Positions 6,167-15,803 of a stretch of 64,000 bases of DNA are shown in pieces. The position numbers and the translations under genes are program-made. Source of the stretch: Devosia sp. FJ2-5-3. GTDB lineage: Bacteria; Pseudomonadota; Alphaproteobacteria; Rhizobiales; Devosiaceae. Position 1 is the stretch's first letter, and every line of letters begins with the position of its first letter. Where the stretch lies: NCBI RefSeq assembly GCF_029201545.1, contig NZ_CP104007.1:3692501-3756500 (forward strand), in the 5' to 3' direction. The notes under the pieces are model-generated. The model did no database searches. It was not told where the DNA came from and saw only the letters and a program-made list of their open reading frames with translations.

Positions 6167-7969
6167 ATGAGTTCCACCGCGCAAAAGGGCCATAACCAGT
6201 TCGGCAATTTGCCTGTCTGGGATCTCTCCGATCTTTATCCCGGCAAGGACAGCCCCGAATTCAAGGCGGCAGTGGAAGAAGCCAAGGGGCTCGCGGCCAA
6301 ATTCGAAGCCGACTACAAGGGCAAGCTGGTCGATCTGACCAAGGCCGGCAAGCTGGTGCAGTCCATCAAGGACAGCGAAAAGCTCGAGGATTTGGGCGGC
6401 CGCATCGGCTCCTTCGCCTTCCTCCAATATGCGCAGAACACCACCGACCCCGACCGCGCCAAGTTCATGGGCGACATCAACGAGATGCTGACAGCGCTCT
6501 CGACGCGGACGCTGTTCTATACGCTTGAGCTCAATCGCATCGACGATGCCGATCTCGAAGCCGCCTTCGCGGCCGATCCGGAACTGGCGCGCTATCGCGT
6601 CTGGTTTGCCGATCTGAGGAAGGCAAAGCCCTACCAGCTCGACGACAAGCTCGAAGAGCTGTTCCAGGACAAATCGGTGACCTCGTTCTCGTCCTGGAAC
6701 CGGCTCTATGACGAAACCCTGGCCTCGCTCGAATTCGAGGTCGATGGCGAAACCCTGAGCATCGAGGCGACGCTACATCTTTTGTCCGAGCAGGACGAGA
6801 AGAAGCGCGAAAGCGCCTTCAACGCGCTGGCAAAGGTGCTGAAGGCCAATAGCCGGCTCTTCACCCACATCACCAATGTCTTGGCCAAGGACAAGGAAAT
6901 CTCGGACCGCTGGCGCGGCTATGAGGATATCGCCGACAGCCGGCACATGGCCAATTCGATCGAGCGCGAAGTGGTCGATGCGCTGCAGAGCGCAGTGCAG
7001 GAGGCCTATCCGCGTCTTTCGCACCGCTACTACAAGATGAAGGCCAAGTGGTTCGGCAAGGACAAGCTCAATGCCTGGGACCGCAATGCGCCGCTGCCGA
7101 CCAGCGACGAGCGCGTCTGGGACTGGGACAGCGCCGTTTCGACCGTGCTCGAGGCCTATGGCAAGTTCTCGCCCGAGCTGGCGGATGTGGCGAAGCCCTT
7201 CTTCAACTCAGGCTGGATCGACGCCCCGGCGGGCAATGGCAAGCGTTCGGGCGCCTTTGCCCATCCGACCGTGCCCAGCGCCCACCCCTATCTCATGCTG
7301 AACTATCTGGGGCGGACGCGCGATATCATGACGCTGGCCCATGAGCTGGGCCACGGCGTGCACCAGAGCCTTGCCGCCGCGCAGGGACCGATCCTGGCCA
7401 ATACGCCTTTGACCCTGGCCGAAACCGCCTCGGTGTTCGGCGAAATGCTGACCTTCCGCTCGCTGCTTGAAAAGACCACCGATCCCAAGCAGCGCTTTGC
7501 GCTCCTGTCCTCCAAGGTCGAGGACATGCTCAATACGGTCGTGCGGCAAATCGCCTTCTACAGCTTCGAGCGCAAGCTCCACACCGCCCGCCGACAGGGC
7601 GAGCTGCGCACCGAGGAAATCAACGCCATCTGGCTAGAAGTGCAGGCGGAATCGCTGGGCGACGGCATTGTCGTCAATGAAGGCTACGAGACCTTCTGGA
7701 GCTATATCCCCCACTTCATCCACTCGCCCTTCTATGTCTACGCCTACGCGTTCGGCGACTGCCTTGTGAACTCGCTCTATGCGCAGTATGAGAAGTCCAG
7801 CGAAGGCTTTGCGGAGCGCTATTTCGAGCTTCTCAAAGCAGGGGGCAGCAAGCACCATTCCGAACTGCTCGCGCCGTTCGGTCTGGATGCGAAGGATCCC
7901 AATTTCTGGTCGCTCGGCCTATCGATGATCGAGGGGCTGATCGACGAGCTGGAAGCGACCTCGCCCTGA
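6167..7969 (+). CDS. pepF: Oligoendopeptidase F, M3B metallopeptidase
   Basis: A 600-residue cytosolic zinc peptidase, the normal length for PepF. The zinc site HELGH is at 392-396 within LAHELGHGVHQ, and the third ligand is expected at Glu419 in ETASVFGEML. The C-terminal lid region carries YIPHFIHSPFYVYAYAFG, the substrate-binding segment of the family. It cleaves short peptides after protein turnover. The N-terminus begins with a flexible stretch, then NLPVWDLSDLYPG, typical of the clade. GGGAGAT precedes the start. No signal peptide is present. Confidence 0.93.
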   Translation: MSSTAQKGHNQFGNLPVWDLSDLYPGKDSPEFKAAVEEAKGLAAKFEADYKGKLVDLTKAGKLVQSIKDSEKLEDLGGRIGSFAFLQYAQNTTDPDRAKFMGDINEMLTALSTRTLFYTLELNRIDDADLEAAFAADPELARYRVWFADLRKAKPYQLDDKLEELFQDKSVTSFSSWNRLYDETLASLEFEVDGETLSIEATLHLLSEQDEKKRESAFNALAKVLKANSRLFTHITNVLAKDKEISDRWRGYEDIADSRHMANSIEREVVDALQSAVQEAYPRLSHRYYKMKAKWFGKDKLNAWDRNAPLPTSDERVWDWDSAVSTVLEAYGKFSPELADVAKPFFNSGWIDAPAGNGKRSGAFAHPTVPSAHPYLMLNYLGRTRDIMTLAHELGHGVHQSLAAAQGPILANTPLTLAETASVFGEMLTFRSLLEKTTDPKQRFALLSSKVEDMLNTVVRQIAFYSFERKLHTARRQGELRTEEINAIWLEVQAESLGDGIVVNEGYETFWSYIPHFIHSPFYVYAYAFGDCLVNSLYAQYEKSSEGFAERYFELLKAGGSKHHSELLAPFGLDAKDPNFWSLGLSMIEGLIDELEATSP

Positions 7970-8015
7970 GGCAGTCCGGCGGGACGTATTGCATAGACGA
8001 CGACAAGAGGACCAC

Positions 8016-8174
8016 ATGGCCAATCACGAACCCCATCCCCCCACAGTGCTCGAGTCCGCCATGGACTATAAGGAGCACGAAAAGACCTATAATGGCTTCG
8101 TAACGGGGGTGAAGTGGTCGATCTACAGCACCGCAGTGATCATGATCATCCTCTATTTCGTGGTGCAGCCCTAA
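8016..8174 (+). CDS. aa3-type cytochrome c oxidase subunit IV
   Basis: A 52-residue protein with a polar N-terminus containing MDYKEHEKTYNGF (about 16-28) and one C-terminal membrane helix (about 33-50). This is the pattern of the small bacterial subunit IV of aa3 oxidases. The MDYxEHxxTYxxF motif is the family signature. In this order the gene is often found next to the pnt operon, as here: pntAA begins 65 bases downstream. AGAGG lies upstream of the start. Its role in the oxidase is accessory. Confidence 0.85.
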   Translation: MANHEPHPPTVLESAMDYKEHEKTYNGFVTGVKWSIYSTAVIMIILYFVVQP

Positions 8175-8239
8175 ACCACCCATAGTCACGCAGGCCATGA
8201 AAACATGCCTGCCCGCGGCAGGCGGGTAGGAGAGTTTTT

Positions 8240-9709
8240 ATGAAGATTGCCGTGCTCCGAGAAGCATTGACCGGCGAGAGCCGCGTCGCTGCCACACCGG
8301 AAACCGTCGCCAAGCTCATCGGGCTCGGTGCCGGGATTACCATCGAAGCCGGTGCGGGGCTGGGGTCCCGCATCAGCGACACCGACTATGCCGCTGCCGG
8401 AGCCACAATCGGCGCACGCAGCCAGGCGGTCGAAAACGCAGATATCATCCTCTGCGTGCGGCGCCCGCCCGTGGCGAGCCTTGCCGGGGCAAAGCCTGGT
8501 GCCCTCCTCATCGGCGCACTCGACCCCTTCGGGCACGAAACCGACATTGTCGCCTTCGCCGCCGCCGGCATCACCGCCATATCGATGGAATTCGTGCCGC
8601 GCATTACCCGCGCGCAGGTGATGGACATCCTCTCCTCCCAGGCCAATCTCGCCGGCTACCAGGCCGTCATCGAGGCGGCGGCGCTGTTCGAACGCGCCAT
8701 GCCGATGATGATGACCGCGGCCGGCACGGTGCGCCCGGCCAAGGTCTTCGTCATGGGTGCCGGGGTTGCAGGCCTGCAGGCCATCGCCACTGCACGGCGC
8801 CTGGGCGCGGTCGTTTCCGCCACCGATGTGCGCGCCGCAGCCGGCGAGCAGGTGGAATCGCTGGGCGCAAAATTCATCATGACCGACGCGCTCAAGGATG
8901 CGTCCGGTACGGGCGGCTATGCCCGCGAGCTGACGCTGACCGAACAGGCGGCGCAGGCCGAACTGGTCGCCGGTCACATCGCCAAGCAGGATATCGTCAT
9001 CACCACCGCGCTCATCCCGGGCCGGCCCGCACCAAAACTGGTCACCGCCGCCATGCTCGACGCCATGGCGCCGGGTTCGGTGGTGGTCGACCTTGCCGCC
9101 GAGCGCGGCGGCAATGTGGAGCTGACCCGCGCCGACGAGATCGTCGAGCATAAGGGGGTTCGGATTGTCGGATACACCAATCTGGCCAGCCGCATTCCCA
9201 CCACGGCCAGCCAGCTTTATGCACGCAATTTGCTCGCCTTCATCGAAACGCTGGTCGACAAGGCGCAAAAGAACCTGGCCATCAGCTGGGATGACGAGCT
9301 GGTGAAAGCCACCGTCCTCACCCGGGACGGCGCCGTGGTTCACCCCAGCTTTGCGACCCTGGCCCCCGCGCCTGTCGCAGCGCCGGCGCCGGTTGCCGAC
9401 GAAGCTCAGGTGCCGCCCAAGCCTGTGCCGCGCAGGCCGCCGGCGCGAAAAATCGCTGAAATGCCAGCCGAAATGCCGCCGAGCGCCGCCGATGTCGCGC
9501 CTCCGGCAGTGGACGTGCCGCGACGGCGCGCCGCAAAGAGCCTCGACCCCTCGGCGATTGCCAGCGCGGCATCCCAGCCCGCCGCGAAGAAGGCCGTAGC
9601 CCGCAAGGCAGCCGCAAAATCGGCCGCCAAGCTCGACGATCCATTGGCCGCGCCGGCTCGCAAGACGCCTGCAGCCAGAAAGAATGCTGCGCCAGAGGGG
9701 GATTCATGA
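8240..9709 (+). CDS. pntAA: Proton-translocating NAD(P) transhydrogenase, alpha-1 subunit
   Basis: A 489-residue NAD(H)-binding domain I subunit of the split transhydrogenase. It shows [20 protein letters not shown] at the start, [20 protein letters not shown] (about 117-136) and the Rossmann motif GAGVAG at 173-178. The conserved domain ends near residue 375. The rest, about 115 residues, is a low-complexity tail rich in Ala, Pro, Lys and Arg, which makes the protein much longer than the usual 375-385 residues. It works with pntAB and pntB to make NADPH from NADH using the proton gradient. The stop codon is 1 base before pntAB. Confidence 0.93.
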   Translation: MKIAVLREALTGESRVAATPETVAKLIGLGAGITIEAGAGLGSRISDTDYAAAGATIGARSQAVENADIILCVRRPPVASLAGAKPGALLIGALDPFGHETDIVAFAAAGITAISMEFVPRITRAQVMDILSSQANLAGYQAVIEAAALFERAMPMMMTAAGTVRPAKVFVMGAGVAGLQAIATARRLGAVVSATDVRAAAGEQVESLGAKFIMTDALKDASGTGGYARELTLTEQAAQAELVAGHIAKQDIVITTALIPGRPAPKLVTAAMLDAMAPGSVVVDLAAERGGNVELTRADEIVEHKGVRIVGYTNLASRIPTTASQLYARNLLAFIETLVDKAQKNLAISWDDELVKATVLTRDGAVVHPSFATLAPAPVAAPAPVADEAQVPPKPVPRRPPARKIAEMPAEMPPSAADVAPPAVDVPRRRAAKSLDPSAIASAASQPAAKKAVARKAAAKSAAKLDDPLAAPARKTPAARKNAAPEGDS

Positions 9710-9710
9710 G

Positions 9711-10076
9711 ATGGACAGCACTGCAATTGAACCGACCGCCGACCTTGCCGCGGCAATAGCACATGGCGCGCTTGGCGGCGCCATCGACCCGTTCACCTTC
9801 CGGCTGGCCATCTTCGTGCTCGCCATTTTCGTCGGCTATTTCGTGGTCTGGAGCGTCACACCGGCCCTCCACACCCCGCTGATGAGCGTCACCAACGCCA
9901 TTTCCTCGGTCATCGTGGTCGGTGCCCTGCTCGCCGTGGGCGTGCATCTGGCGACCGATGCCAGCTGGGTCTCAAAGCTGTTCGGCTTCATCGCCCTGGT
10001 GTTTGCCAGCGTGAACATATTTGGCGGATTTCTCGTCACCCAGCGCATGCTGGCAATGTACAAGAAGAAGGGTTGA
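9711..10076 (+). CDS. pntAB: NAD(P) transhydrogenase, alpha-2 subunit
   Basis: A 121-residue membrane subunit (start of domain II) with about three helices: [38 protein letters not shown] and [19 protein letters not shown]. The conserved [17 protein letters not shown] loop lies at about 50-66. The length matches the split-alpha form found in alphaproteobacteria. The start at 9711, right after the pntAA stop and behind GAGGGGG, is preferred over an upstream in-frame start inside pntAA. Its gene product and PntB form the proton channel. Confidence 0.93.
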   Translation: MDSTAIEPTADLAAAIAHGALGGAIDPFTFRLAIFVLAIFVGYFVVWSVTPALHTPLMSVTNAISSVIVVGALLAVGVHLATDASWVSKLFGFIALVFASVNIFGGFLVTQRMLAMYKKKG

Positions 10077-10079
10077 GCC

Positions 10080-11507
10080 GTGATCGACGCCAATATCGCC
10101 GCCCTTCTCTATCTTGCTTCCGGCATCCTCTTCATCCTCGCGCTGCGCGGGCTTTCGAGCCCGTCCTCGGCCCGCCAGGGCAATCTCTACGGCATGGTGG
10201 GCATGGCCATCGCCATGGTCACGACACTGCTCGTGGCCGCGCCCAGTGACTGGGCCAGCTGGCTGCTGATCATCGGCGGTCTGGGCATCGGCGGCGGCCT
10301 TGGCGCCTATATCGCCCGCTCGGTGAAGATGACCGACATGCCCCAGCTGGTCGCCGCCTTCCACTCCCTGGTCGGCCTTGCCGCCGTCTTCGTCGCCGCC
10401 GCGGCGCTCTATGCCCCGGTTGCATTCGGCATTGCCGAAATCGATGGGGTCACCGGACAGGTGCTCTCGATCCACGCCCAGGCGCTGATCGAAATGTCGA
10501 TCGGAACGGCCATCGGCGCCTTTACCTTCACCGGCTCGGTCATCGCCTTCGCCAAGCTCAACGGCAATATGTCTGGCAAGCCGATCATCCTGCCGGCGCG
10601 GCACCTCATTCACATCGTCATCGGCATCGTGCTGCTGGCGCTGGTCTGGGCCTTTGCGGTCACCGGCGATCCCTGGCTGTTCTGGCTGATCACCATCCTG
10701 GCCCTGGTGCTGGGCGGGCTGATGATCATCCCCATTGGCGGGGCCGACATGCCGGTCGTCGTTTCCATGCTCAATTCCTATTCGGGCTGGGCAGCGGCGG
10801 GCATCGGCTTCACCCTCGGCAATACCGCCCTGATCATCACCGGCGCGCTGGTCGGCTCCTCGGGCGCCATCCTCTCCTACATCATGTGCAAGGCGATGAA
10901 CCGGAGTTTCATCTCGGTCATCCTGGGTGGGTTTGGCGGCGAGTCCGCTTCCGCCGGATCGGGTGCGGAGGAAGATCGCCCCGTAAAACAGGGCGCGGCC
11001 GAAGACGCGGCGTTCCTGATGAAAAACGCCGGCAAGGTCATCATCGTCCCCGGGTACGGCATGGCGGTGGCGCAGGCCCAGCACGCCCTGCGCGAAATGG
11101 CCGATCAGCTGAAAGCTGCTGGTGTGGAAGTAAAGTACGCCATCCATCCAGTGGCCGGCCGCATGCCCGGACACATGAACGTGCTGCTGGCCGAGGCCAA
11201 CGTCCCCTATGACGAGGTCTTTGAACTGGAAGACATCAATTCCGAATTTGCCCAGGCCGACGTCGCCTTCGTCATCGGCGCCAATGACGTCACCAATCCG
11301 TCCGCCAAGACCGACAAGACCTCGCCGATCTATGGCATGCCGGTGCTCAACGTCGAGGATGCGGGCACGGTGCTGTTCATCAAGCGCGGGATGGCTGCGG
11401 GCTATGCGGGCGTGCAGAACGAATTGTTCTTCCGCGACAACACCATGATGCTGTTCGGCGACGCCAAGAAGGTCACCGAGGACATCGTCAAGTCGCTGGG
11501 CCACTGA
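10080..11507 (+). CDS. pntB: NAD(P) transhydrogenase, beta subunit
   Basis: A 475-residue subunit, typical length. The N-terminal half has eight or so membrane helices completing domain II, including the TDMPQLVAAFHSLVGLAA segment (about 84-101). The C-terminal half is the NADP(H)-binding domain III, with IIVPGYGMAVAQAQHALREM (about 321-340), GRMPGHMNVLLAEA and GANDVTNPSA (about 400-409). The start codon is GTG, 4 bases after the pntAB stop. A terminator follows, so the operon is coxIV-pntAA-pntAB-pntB. Confidence 0.95.
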   Translation: MIDANIAALLYLASGILFILALRGLSSPSSARQGNLYGMVGMAIAMVTTLLVAAPSDWASWLLIIGGLGIGGGLGAYIARSVKMTDMPQLVAAFHSLVGLAAVFVAAAALYAPVAFGIAEIDGVTGQVLSIHAQALIEMSIGTAIGAFTFTGSVIAFAKLNGNMSGKPIILPARHLIHIVIGIVLLALVWAFAVTGDPWLFWLITILALVLGGLMIIPIGGADMPVVVSMLNSYSGWAAAGIGFTLGNTALIITGALVGSSGAILSYIMCKAMNRSFISVILGGFGGESASAGSGAEEDRPVKQGAAEDAAFLMKNAGKVIIVPGYGMAVAQAQHALREMADQLKAAGVEVKYAIHPVAGRMPGHMNVLLAEANVPYDEVFELEDINSEFAQADVAFVIGANDVTNPSAKTDKTSPIYGMPVLNVEDAGTVLFIKRGMAAGYAGVQNELFFRDNTMMLFGDAKKVTEDIVKSLGH

Positions 11508-11530
11508 CCGGCCGTCACCGGGAAATCGCC

Positions 11531-11560
11531 AAGGCCCCGCTCCGGCGGGGCTTTTCTTTT
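11531..11560 (+). terminator. Rho-independent terminator of the pnt operon
   Basis: GCCCCGC and GCGGGGC (11534-11551) form a 7-bp stem around TCCG. Flanking A and T residues and CTTTTCTTTT follow. It begins 24 bases after the pntB stop codon. Confidence 0.85.
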
Positions 11561-11610
11561 CCAGTTTCCAGCCCTGCGCCTCTGTCCTAGTGTGCCGACA
11601 GGGAGGTCCC

Positions 11611-13176
11611 ATGGCGCTCGCACCGCAAGACAAGTCCGGCAGTTCCCAACCGATCAAGCGGCAGGCCGTGGTCATCGTCCACGGACAGGGCGAGCAGCGC
11701 CCCATGGGCACGATCCGCGACTTCGTCGAAGTGCTCTGGCAGGAAAACCCCGAGCTCGACACGCCGGGTGAAGCCTATCCCCGCCCCCGCCCCATCTGGA
11801 TCGTGCCCGACGACAAGAGCGGGCTTTACGAACTGCAACGCATCACCACGCCCGAGCACAATGGGCGGCGGAGCGATTTTTTCGAACTCTATTACGCCGA
11901 CCTCCTCAACGCGACGCCGCTGCGCAATCTCTGGCGTTGGATGCGGCGGCTGCTCTGGATCGATCCGGCCTATGTGCCCAAGCACATGCGCTGGCCCTGG
12001 GCAGTGTTCTGGATGTTGACCGTCGTCAGCATCATCTGCGCGCTGGCCGCGATCCTCGCCCTGCCCAAATTGCTGGCCATGGACTGGTACGATCATTTCA
12101 CCTCGGTCGACGCGCAACGCGGGCACATCATTTCCCTTGTAGCGCTGGGTTTGATCCTCGCACCAAAATTCATCCGCTGGTTGGCTTTCCTCAAGCGCAT
12201 CCCCAGCCAGATCCTCGTCTTTGGCATTGCCGTTGGCGTGCTCGACAGTTTTGGCTGGAACGGGCACGTGGTCAATCTGATGGTGCTGGGCTGGCTCGCC
12301 CATCTCGCCGATACGCTGCTCCTGCCCTATTTCGGCGATGCGGCGAGCTATCTCTCGGCCCAGACCGAGACGGTGCAGAGCCGCCAGGGCGTCCGCAATC
12401 GCGGCCTCGCCCTTCTCAAGGCCCTGCACGAGGATCCCGAATATGACCGGGTGATCGTCATCGCCCATTCTCTGGGCTCAGTCCTCGCCTATGACCTTCT
12501 CCACATCCTCTGGCGCGAAGTGGGCCCGACCAAGGACAATCCGCCAGACCACGAGGCGCAGGCGGCGCTTGCGGCAGTGGACGCCTTTTCTGCCCGCGCC
12601 CCGACAGACCTTTGGGCCCCGGAGGACGTGGCGCAATATCAGCGGCTCCAATGGGCGGCCTTCGAGGCCCTGCGTCAACAGAAGGGAATGTTGGGCGCCA
12701 AATCGGGCTGGAAGGTTTCCGATCTCATCACCCTGGGCACCCCGCTCTCCAGCGCCGAATTCCTCATCACCGACGGGCGGGCCGATTTTTCACGGATGAA
12801 GCAGGAACGGGTGCTGCCGACCGCGCCGCCCCAGCCCTATGACGAGGACAATGGAGCGCTCCATCCCAGTGGTCCGAGCGGCGAGGTCGCTCATCACGCA
12901 GCCGTCTTTTCCACCGTCCGCTGGACCAATCTCTTCGATCGGTTTGATTCCCCGCTGTTCTTCCTCGGCGACGCCATTTCGGGGCCCGTGTCCGGCGCCG
13001 AACGGTTTGGTCCGGGCATACGCGATGTTGACGTGCCCATCATCTGGGGGCGGCTCGGCTGGCGGCTGTTTACCCATAATCTCTATTGGGTGGACACCGC
13101 CGCAGAAGGCGATCCGCCGGCCTCGCATATCGTGGCGTTTCGCGAAGCGGTGGGGCTCGAGCGCTTAGGCGCCTAG
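11611..13176 (+). CDS. Membrane-anchored alpha/beta-hydrolase-like protein
   Basis: A 521-residue protein of no named family that I can assign. The N-terminal part has VVIVHGQGEQRPMGTIRDFVE (split here by wording: VVIVHGQGEQ at about 17-26), the oxyanion-type HG motif of lipases. Three or four hydrophobic helices follow between about residues 130 and 245. The soluble C-terminal half has the nucleophile elbow A-H-S-L-G at 285-289 with Ser287. A membrane segment inserted between the HG motif and the serine elbow is unusual for a lipase. GGGAGG precedes the chosen ATG; the longer frame starts with GTG 7 codons earlier. The substrate is unknown. Confidence 0.7.
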   Translation: MALAPQDKSGSSQPIKRQAVVIVHGQGEQRPMGTIRDFVEVLWQENPELDTPGEAYPRPRPIWIVPDDKSGLYELQRITTPEHNGRRSDFFELYYADLLNATPLRNLWRWMRRLLWIDPAYVPKHMRWPWAVFWMLTVVSIICALAAILALPKLLAMDWYDHFTSVDAQRGHIISLVALGLILAPKFIRWLAFLKRIPSQILVFGIAVGVLDSFGWNGHVVNLMVLGWLAHLADTLLLPYFGDAASYLSAQTETVQSRQGVRNRGLALLKALHEDPEYDRVIVIAHSLGSVLAYDLLHILWREVGPTKDNPPDHEAQAALAAVDAFSARAPTDLWAPEDVAQYQRLQWAAFEALRQQKGMLGAKSGWKVSDLITLGTPLSSAEFLITDGRADFSRMKQERVLPTAPPQPYDEDNGALHPSGPSGEVAHHAAVFSTVRWTNLFDRFDSPLFFLGDAISGPVSGAERFGPGIRDVDVPIIWGRLGWRLFTHNLYWVDTAAEGDPPASHIVAFREAVGLERLGA

Positions 13177-13308
13177 ATCGTCTTCGCCAGTGAGGATGCG
13201 GGGGCGGTCTTGCCCCAACGCCCGGCCGCCCCATGCGCCATCTGAATCTCGATGATTGCCTGGGCCGCGCACGGGGCCAGCCGCGCCAAGCCGGCTAATC
13301 CGGGCCGA

Positions 13309-13521
13309 TCAATAGTGCGGTGGCGGCTTTTCCGTCGCCGGATCGGCGATATAGGCGCCCGCGCGCACCTGTTCCTCGAGCATGGCCAGCTTTCTGGTCA
13401 AGATGTCGATGGTCTTCCATTGCTCGGTTATGGCCGCGTTGAGCTCTTCGATAGTGTGATCTTGATAGGCAATGCGAGTTTCGAGCGCGTCGATCCGCTC
13501 GGCTGTTTCCGAATTGGCCAT
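13309..13521 (-). CDS. slyX: SlyX family protein
   Basis: A 70-residue protein matching SlyX: IDALETRIAYQDHTIEELN (about 9-27) forms a heptad-patterned coiled coil, followed by TRKLAMLEEQV and a short proline-rich end, PPPHY, which is the usual finish of this family. Its function is unknown. The start at 13521 gives the standard length, and the open frame extends upstream without conservation. It converges on the hydrolase gene upstream and is divergent from the membrane-protein gene at 13671. Confidence 0.85.
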   Translation of the reverse strand: MANSETAERIDALETRIAYQDHTIEELNAAITEQWKTIDILTRKLAMLEEQVRAGAYIADPATEKPPPHY

Positions 13522-13670
13522 GGTTTTCGTCCTCTCGCGACACCGGACGACATAGGCGGCTGCGCGCGCCTGCACAAGCTGTCGTTACCATAAGCAGGTT
13601 GACGTATACGGAACCCAATCGCGTGTCTCGCCATTGACCCTGTGCAATTTTTTGCAAGGGAAGCCGCATC

Positions 13671-14228
13671 ATGGTCACCATAGCAGTCACCCCCGTCAGT
13701 GCCTCCAACGGCCACAGCGCCTTTGCAGGCGCGCGCAATTTGCTCGGCCTCGCCATTGCTGGTGGCCTGCCGCTCGGCCTATTCGGGTTGGTCAATCTCG
13801 CGGGTGAAGGCTTCGGCATTCTGCCGCTGTTCTTTTCGCCTTATGCCATTCCCGGCTGGCTTGGCGCAGGCATTCACCTTTCGCTTCTCGTCCTCATCGG
13901 CCTGTCTGCCGGCTTGGCCTGGCAGCGCGGTGGGCGCACAATCATCGGGTGGGTTGCCGCGCTTGTCGTGGGCATGATCGCCTTTCCGTTCCTCGCGCCG
14001 TGGCTCGATAGCCTGCAGCTTGCGCTCTATGTGGTTGGCCTGCTGCTCCTCTGCGGGGCAACGGCCTATCGCGTTTCGCTGCATGCCCCGCTGGCGGGTC
14101 TGCTCATGCTGCCCACCCTGATGTGGCTGGGCATCGGCGCGGCGCTCGGCCTGACCATGGCCGCCGCCTGGACGCCGCCCTTTGCGCTGATGCAGGGCAA
14201 CCAGCAGCCTATCCCGCCGAGTGTATAG
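13671..14228 (+). CDS. Hypothetical polytopic membrane protein
   Basis: A 185-residue protein with five or six hydrophobic helices: about 24-43, 52-60, 64-82, 90-108, 114-131 and 138-165. It is rich in Leu, Gly and Ala. I recognise no family. No catalytic or cofactor motif is visible. It has an AAGGGAAG ribosome site 7 to 14 bases upstream and is followed 72 bases later by the DsbA-like gene. It may be a small transporter or a structural membrane protein. Confidence 0.6.
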   Translation: MVTIAVTPVSASNGHSAFAGARNLLGLAIAGGLPLGLFGLVNLAGEGFGILPLFFSPYAIPGWLGAGIHLSLLVLIGLSAGLAWQRGGRTIIGWVAALVVGMIAFPFLAPWLDSLQLALYVVGLLLLCGATAYRVSLHAPLAGLLMLPTLMWLGIGAALGLTMAAAWTPPFALMQGNQQPIPPSV

Positions 14229-14300
14229 TTACCGCGAAGTGCCCTCTTGTCCTTGGCGCCAATCGCCTCCAATTGGGAGCGGCAAGCACAAGGAGTTGTC

Positions 14301-14939
14301 ATGGCCAAACTGCTCAAGATCGATGTCTTCACCGACGTGGTGTGCCCTTGGTGCCTTGTGGGTTCGGCGCGCCTCGACCAGGCCGTCGCCCGGCTGGGAG
14401 ACGATGTGGAGGTGGTCATCGAGAACCACCCGTTCTATCTCGATCCGACAGTGCCGCCCGAGGGCGTCGATGTCGGCGAAATGCTGCGCACCAAATATGG
14501 CCGCGACCCCAAGGAAATGTGGGAGCGCGTCGAGGGCGAGGCCAGAAAAGCAGGCATAGCGCTCGACCTGTCCCAGCAGCCGCGCATGTTCAATACCGCC
14601 AAGGCCCATACCATTACCCGGCTGTCCAAGCCCAATGGCAATCAGCATGAGTTGGCCAATGCCATTGCCGACGCCTATTTCCTCGAGCATCGGCAGATCA
14701 ACGACGACAATGTGCTGGCCGATATCGCCGCCGCGTTCGGCTGGGATCGCGGAGACGCACTCGACGCTATGAATGATGCGGACCTGCTTCAGGCGACCGA
14801 GCAACTCGCCAAGGATGCGGCCCAGCAGGGCATTCGCGGCGTTCCCTTCTTCGTTTTCGGCGAGAAATACGCGCTCTCGGGCGCGCAGCCGGACGAAGTC
14901 TTTGATCAGGCGCTGCAAAAAACGCTTTCCGAACTCTGA
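14301..14939 (+). CDS. DsbA family oxidoreductase (FrnE-like)
   Basis: A 212-residue thioredoxin-fold protein with the redox motif C15-P-W-C18 in TDVVCPWCLVG. A helical insertion follows, then the cis-proline loop RGVPFFVFGEKYALSGAQP (about 176-194) and the C-terminal helix. This is the FrnE-type, cytosolic DsbA relative: no signal peptide is present, unlike periplasmic DsbA. Such proteins act as thiol-disulfide oxidoreductases or 2-hydroxychromene-2-carboxylate isomerase relatives. AGGAG lies 5 bases before the start at 14301. It is probably transcribed with the hydrolase that follows. Confidence 0.88.
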   Translation: MAKLLKIDVFTDVVCPWCLVGSARLDQAVARLGDDVEVVIENHPFYLDPTVPPEGVDVGEMLRTKYGRDPKEMWERVEGEARKAGIALDLSQQPRMFNTAKAHTITRLSKPNGNQHELANAIADAYFLEHRQINDDNVLADIAAAFGWDRGDALDAMNDADLLQATEQLAKDAAQQGIRGVPFFVFGEKYALSGAQPDEVFDQALQKTLSEL

Positions 14940-14993
14940 CTTCGTCGTGACTCTGTTATAGAGTGCGGCAATCGTCTCCCCGGGGAATGCGTC

Positions 14994-15803
14994 GTGAAAC
15001 TGCTGCGCCGCGGGCTTTTTGCCCTCGTTATCCTTGTGGCTCTCGCCTATGCGGGGGCCGTTGGCTACATGTATTTCAACCAGCGGGCGCTGCAATATTC
15101 CCCCGCGGGAGACATCATCGCCCTTTCGGCAACGACACTGGGCGCGGCCGAGCAGGTGACCATTCCCTCCGGCAATTCCAGCGTCACCGCCTGGTACCAG
15201 GCGCCGCAACCGGGCATGCCGGTCATCATCTATTACAAGGGGAATACCGGCAGTTTCACCGAAGAGCATGAGCGCTACGAGCAATTCGTGGCTGATGGCT
15301 TCGGCTTTGCCGCCTTCGACTATCGCGGCTTTCCGACGTCGCCGGGCGAAATCACCCAGGACAACATGCTCGAGGATTCCCTGGCCGTGTTCGACTGGGT
15401 CGCCGCCAAGGGCGACCCGATCATGATCTGGGGCCGTTCGATCGGCACCGGTCCAGCGACCTACGTCGCCGGACGGCGCGACGCCAAGGCGTTGCTGCTC
15501 GAAACGCCGTATCTGTCCGCGGTCAGCGTGGCGGCCGAGCGCTATCCGATCCTGCCGGTCAACCTGGTCATGCTCGACCAATTCCCTTCCAATGCGTGGA
15601 TCAAGGACGTCACCGAGCCCGTGCTCATCGCCCATGGCACGGCCGACCGCACCATTGGCGTGTCCAATGGCGAACGCCTTTACGCCCTCGCTCCCAAACC
15701 CTACGAACTCTGGATCGTCCCCGACGCCGACCACTCCGATCTTTGGGATGCGGGCATCTGGGGCCAGGCACAACCCTTCTTCGAGAAAGCCCTCGCTCCG
15801 TGA
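14994..15803 (+). CDS. Membrane-anchored alpha/beta hydrolase (BEM46-like)
   Basis: A 269-residue protein with an N-terminal membrane helix (about 6-25) and an alpha/beta-hydrolase domain. The nucleophile Ser149 lies in GRSIGTGPATY. The acid is likely in HGTADRTIG (about 215-223), and the base is His in DADHSDLW near the C-terminus. This pattern fits the BEM46/ABHD13-type family, whose members are often anchored hydrolases of unknown substrate. The start codon is GTG, with GGGGAA about 7 bases upstream. Its stop overlaps the next gene by 4 bases (GTGA), so the two are translationally coupled. Confidence 0.82.
   Translation: MKLLRRGLFALVILVALAYAGAVGYMYFNQRALQYSPAGDIIALSATTLGAAEQVTIPSGNSSVTAWYQAPQPGMPVIIYYKGNTGSFTEEHERYEQFVADGFGFAAFDYRGFPTSPGEITQDNMLEDSLAVFDWVAAKGDPIMIWGRSIGTGPATYVAGRRDAKALLLETPYLSAVSVAAERYPILPVNLVMLDQFPSNAWIKDVTEPVLIAHGTADRTIGVSNGERLYALAPKPYELWIVPDADHSDLWDAGIWGQAQPFFEKALAP

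Noticed and set aside
9972..11762. Open frame of 596 codons on the minus strand
   Set aside because: Antisense to pntB; very high Asp, Gly, Gln and Arg content is typical of GC-rich shadow frames.
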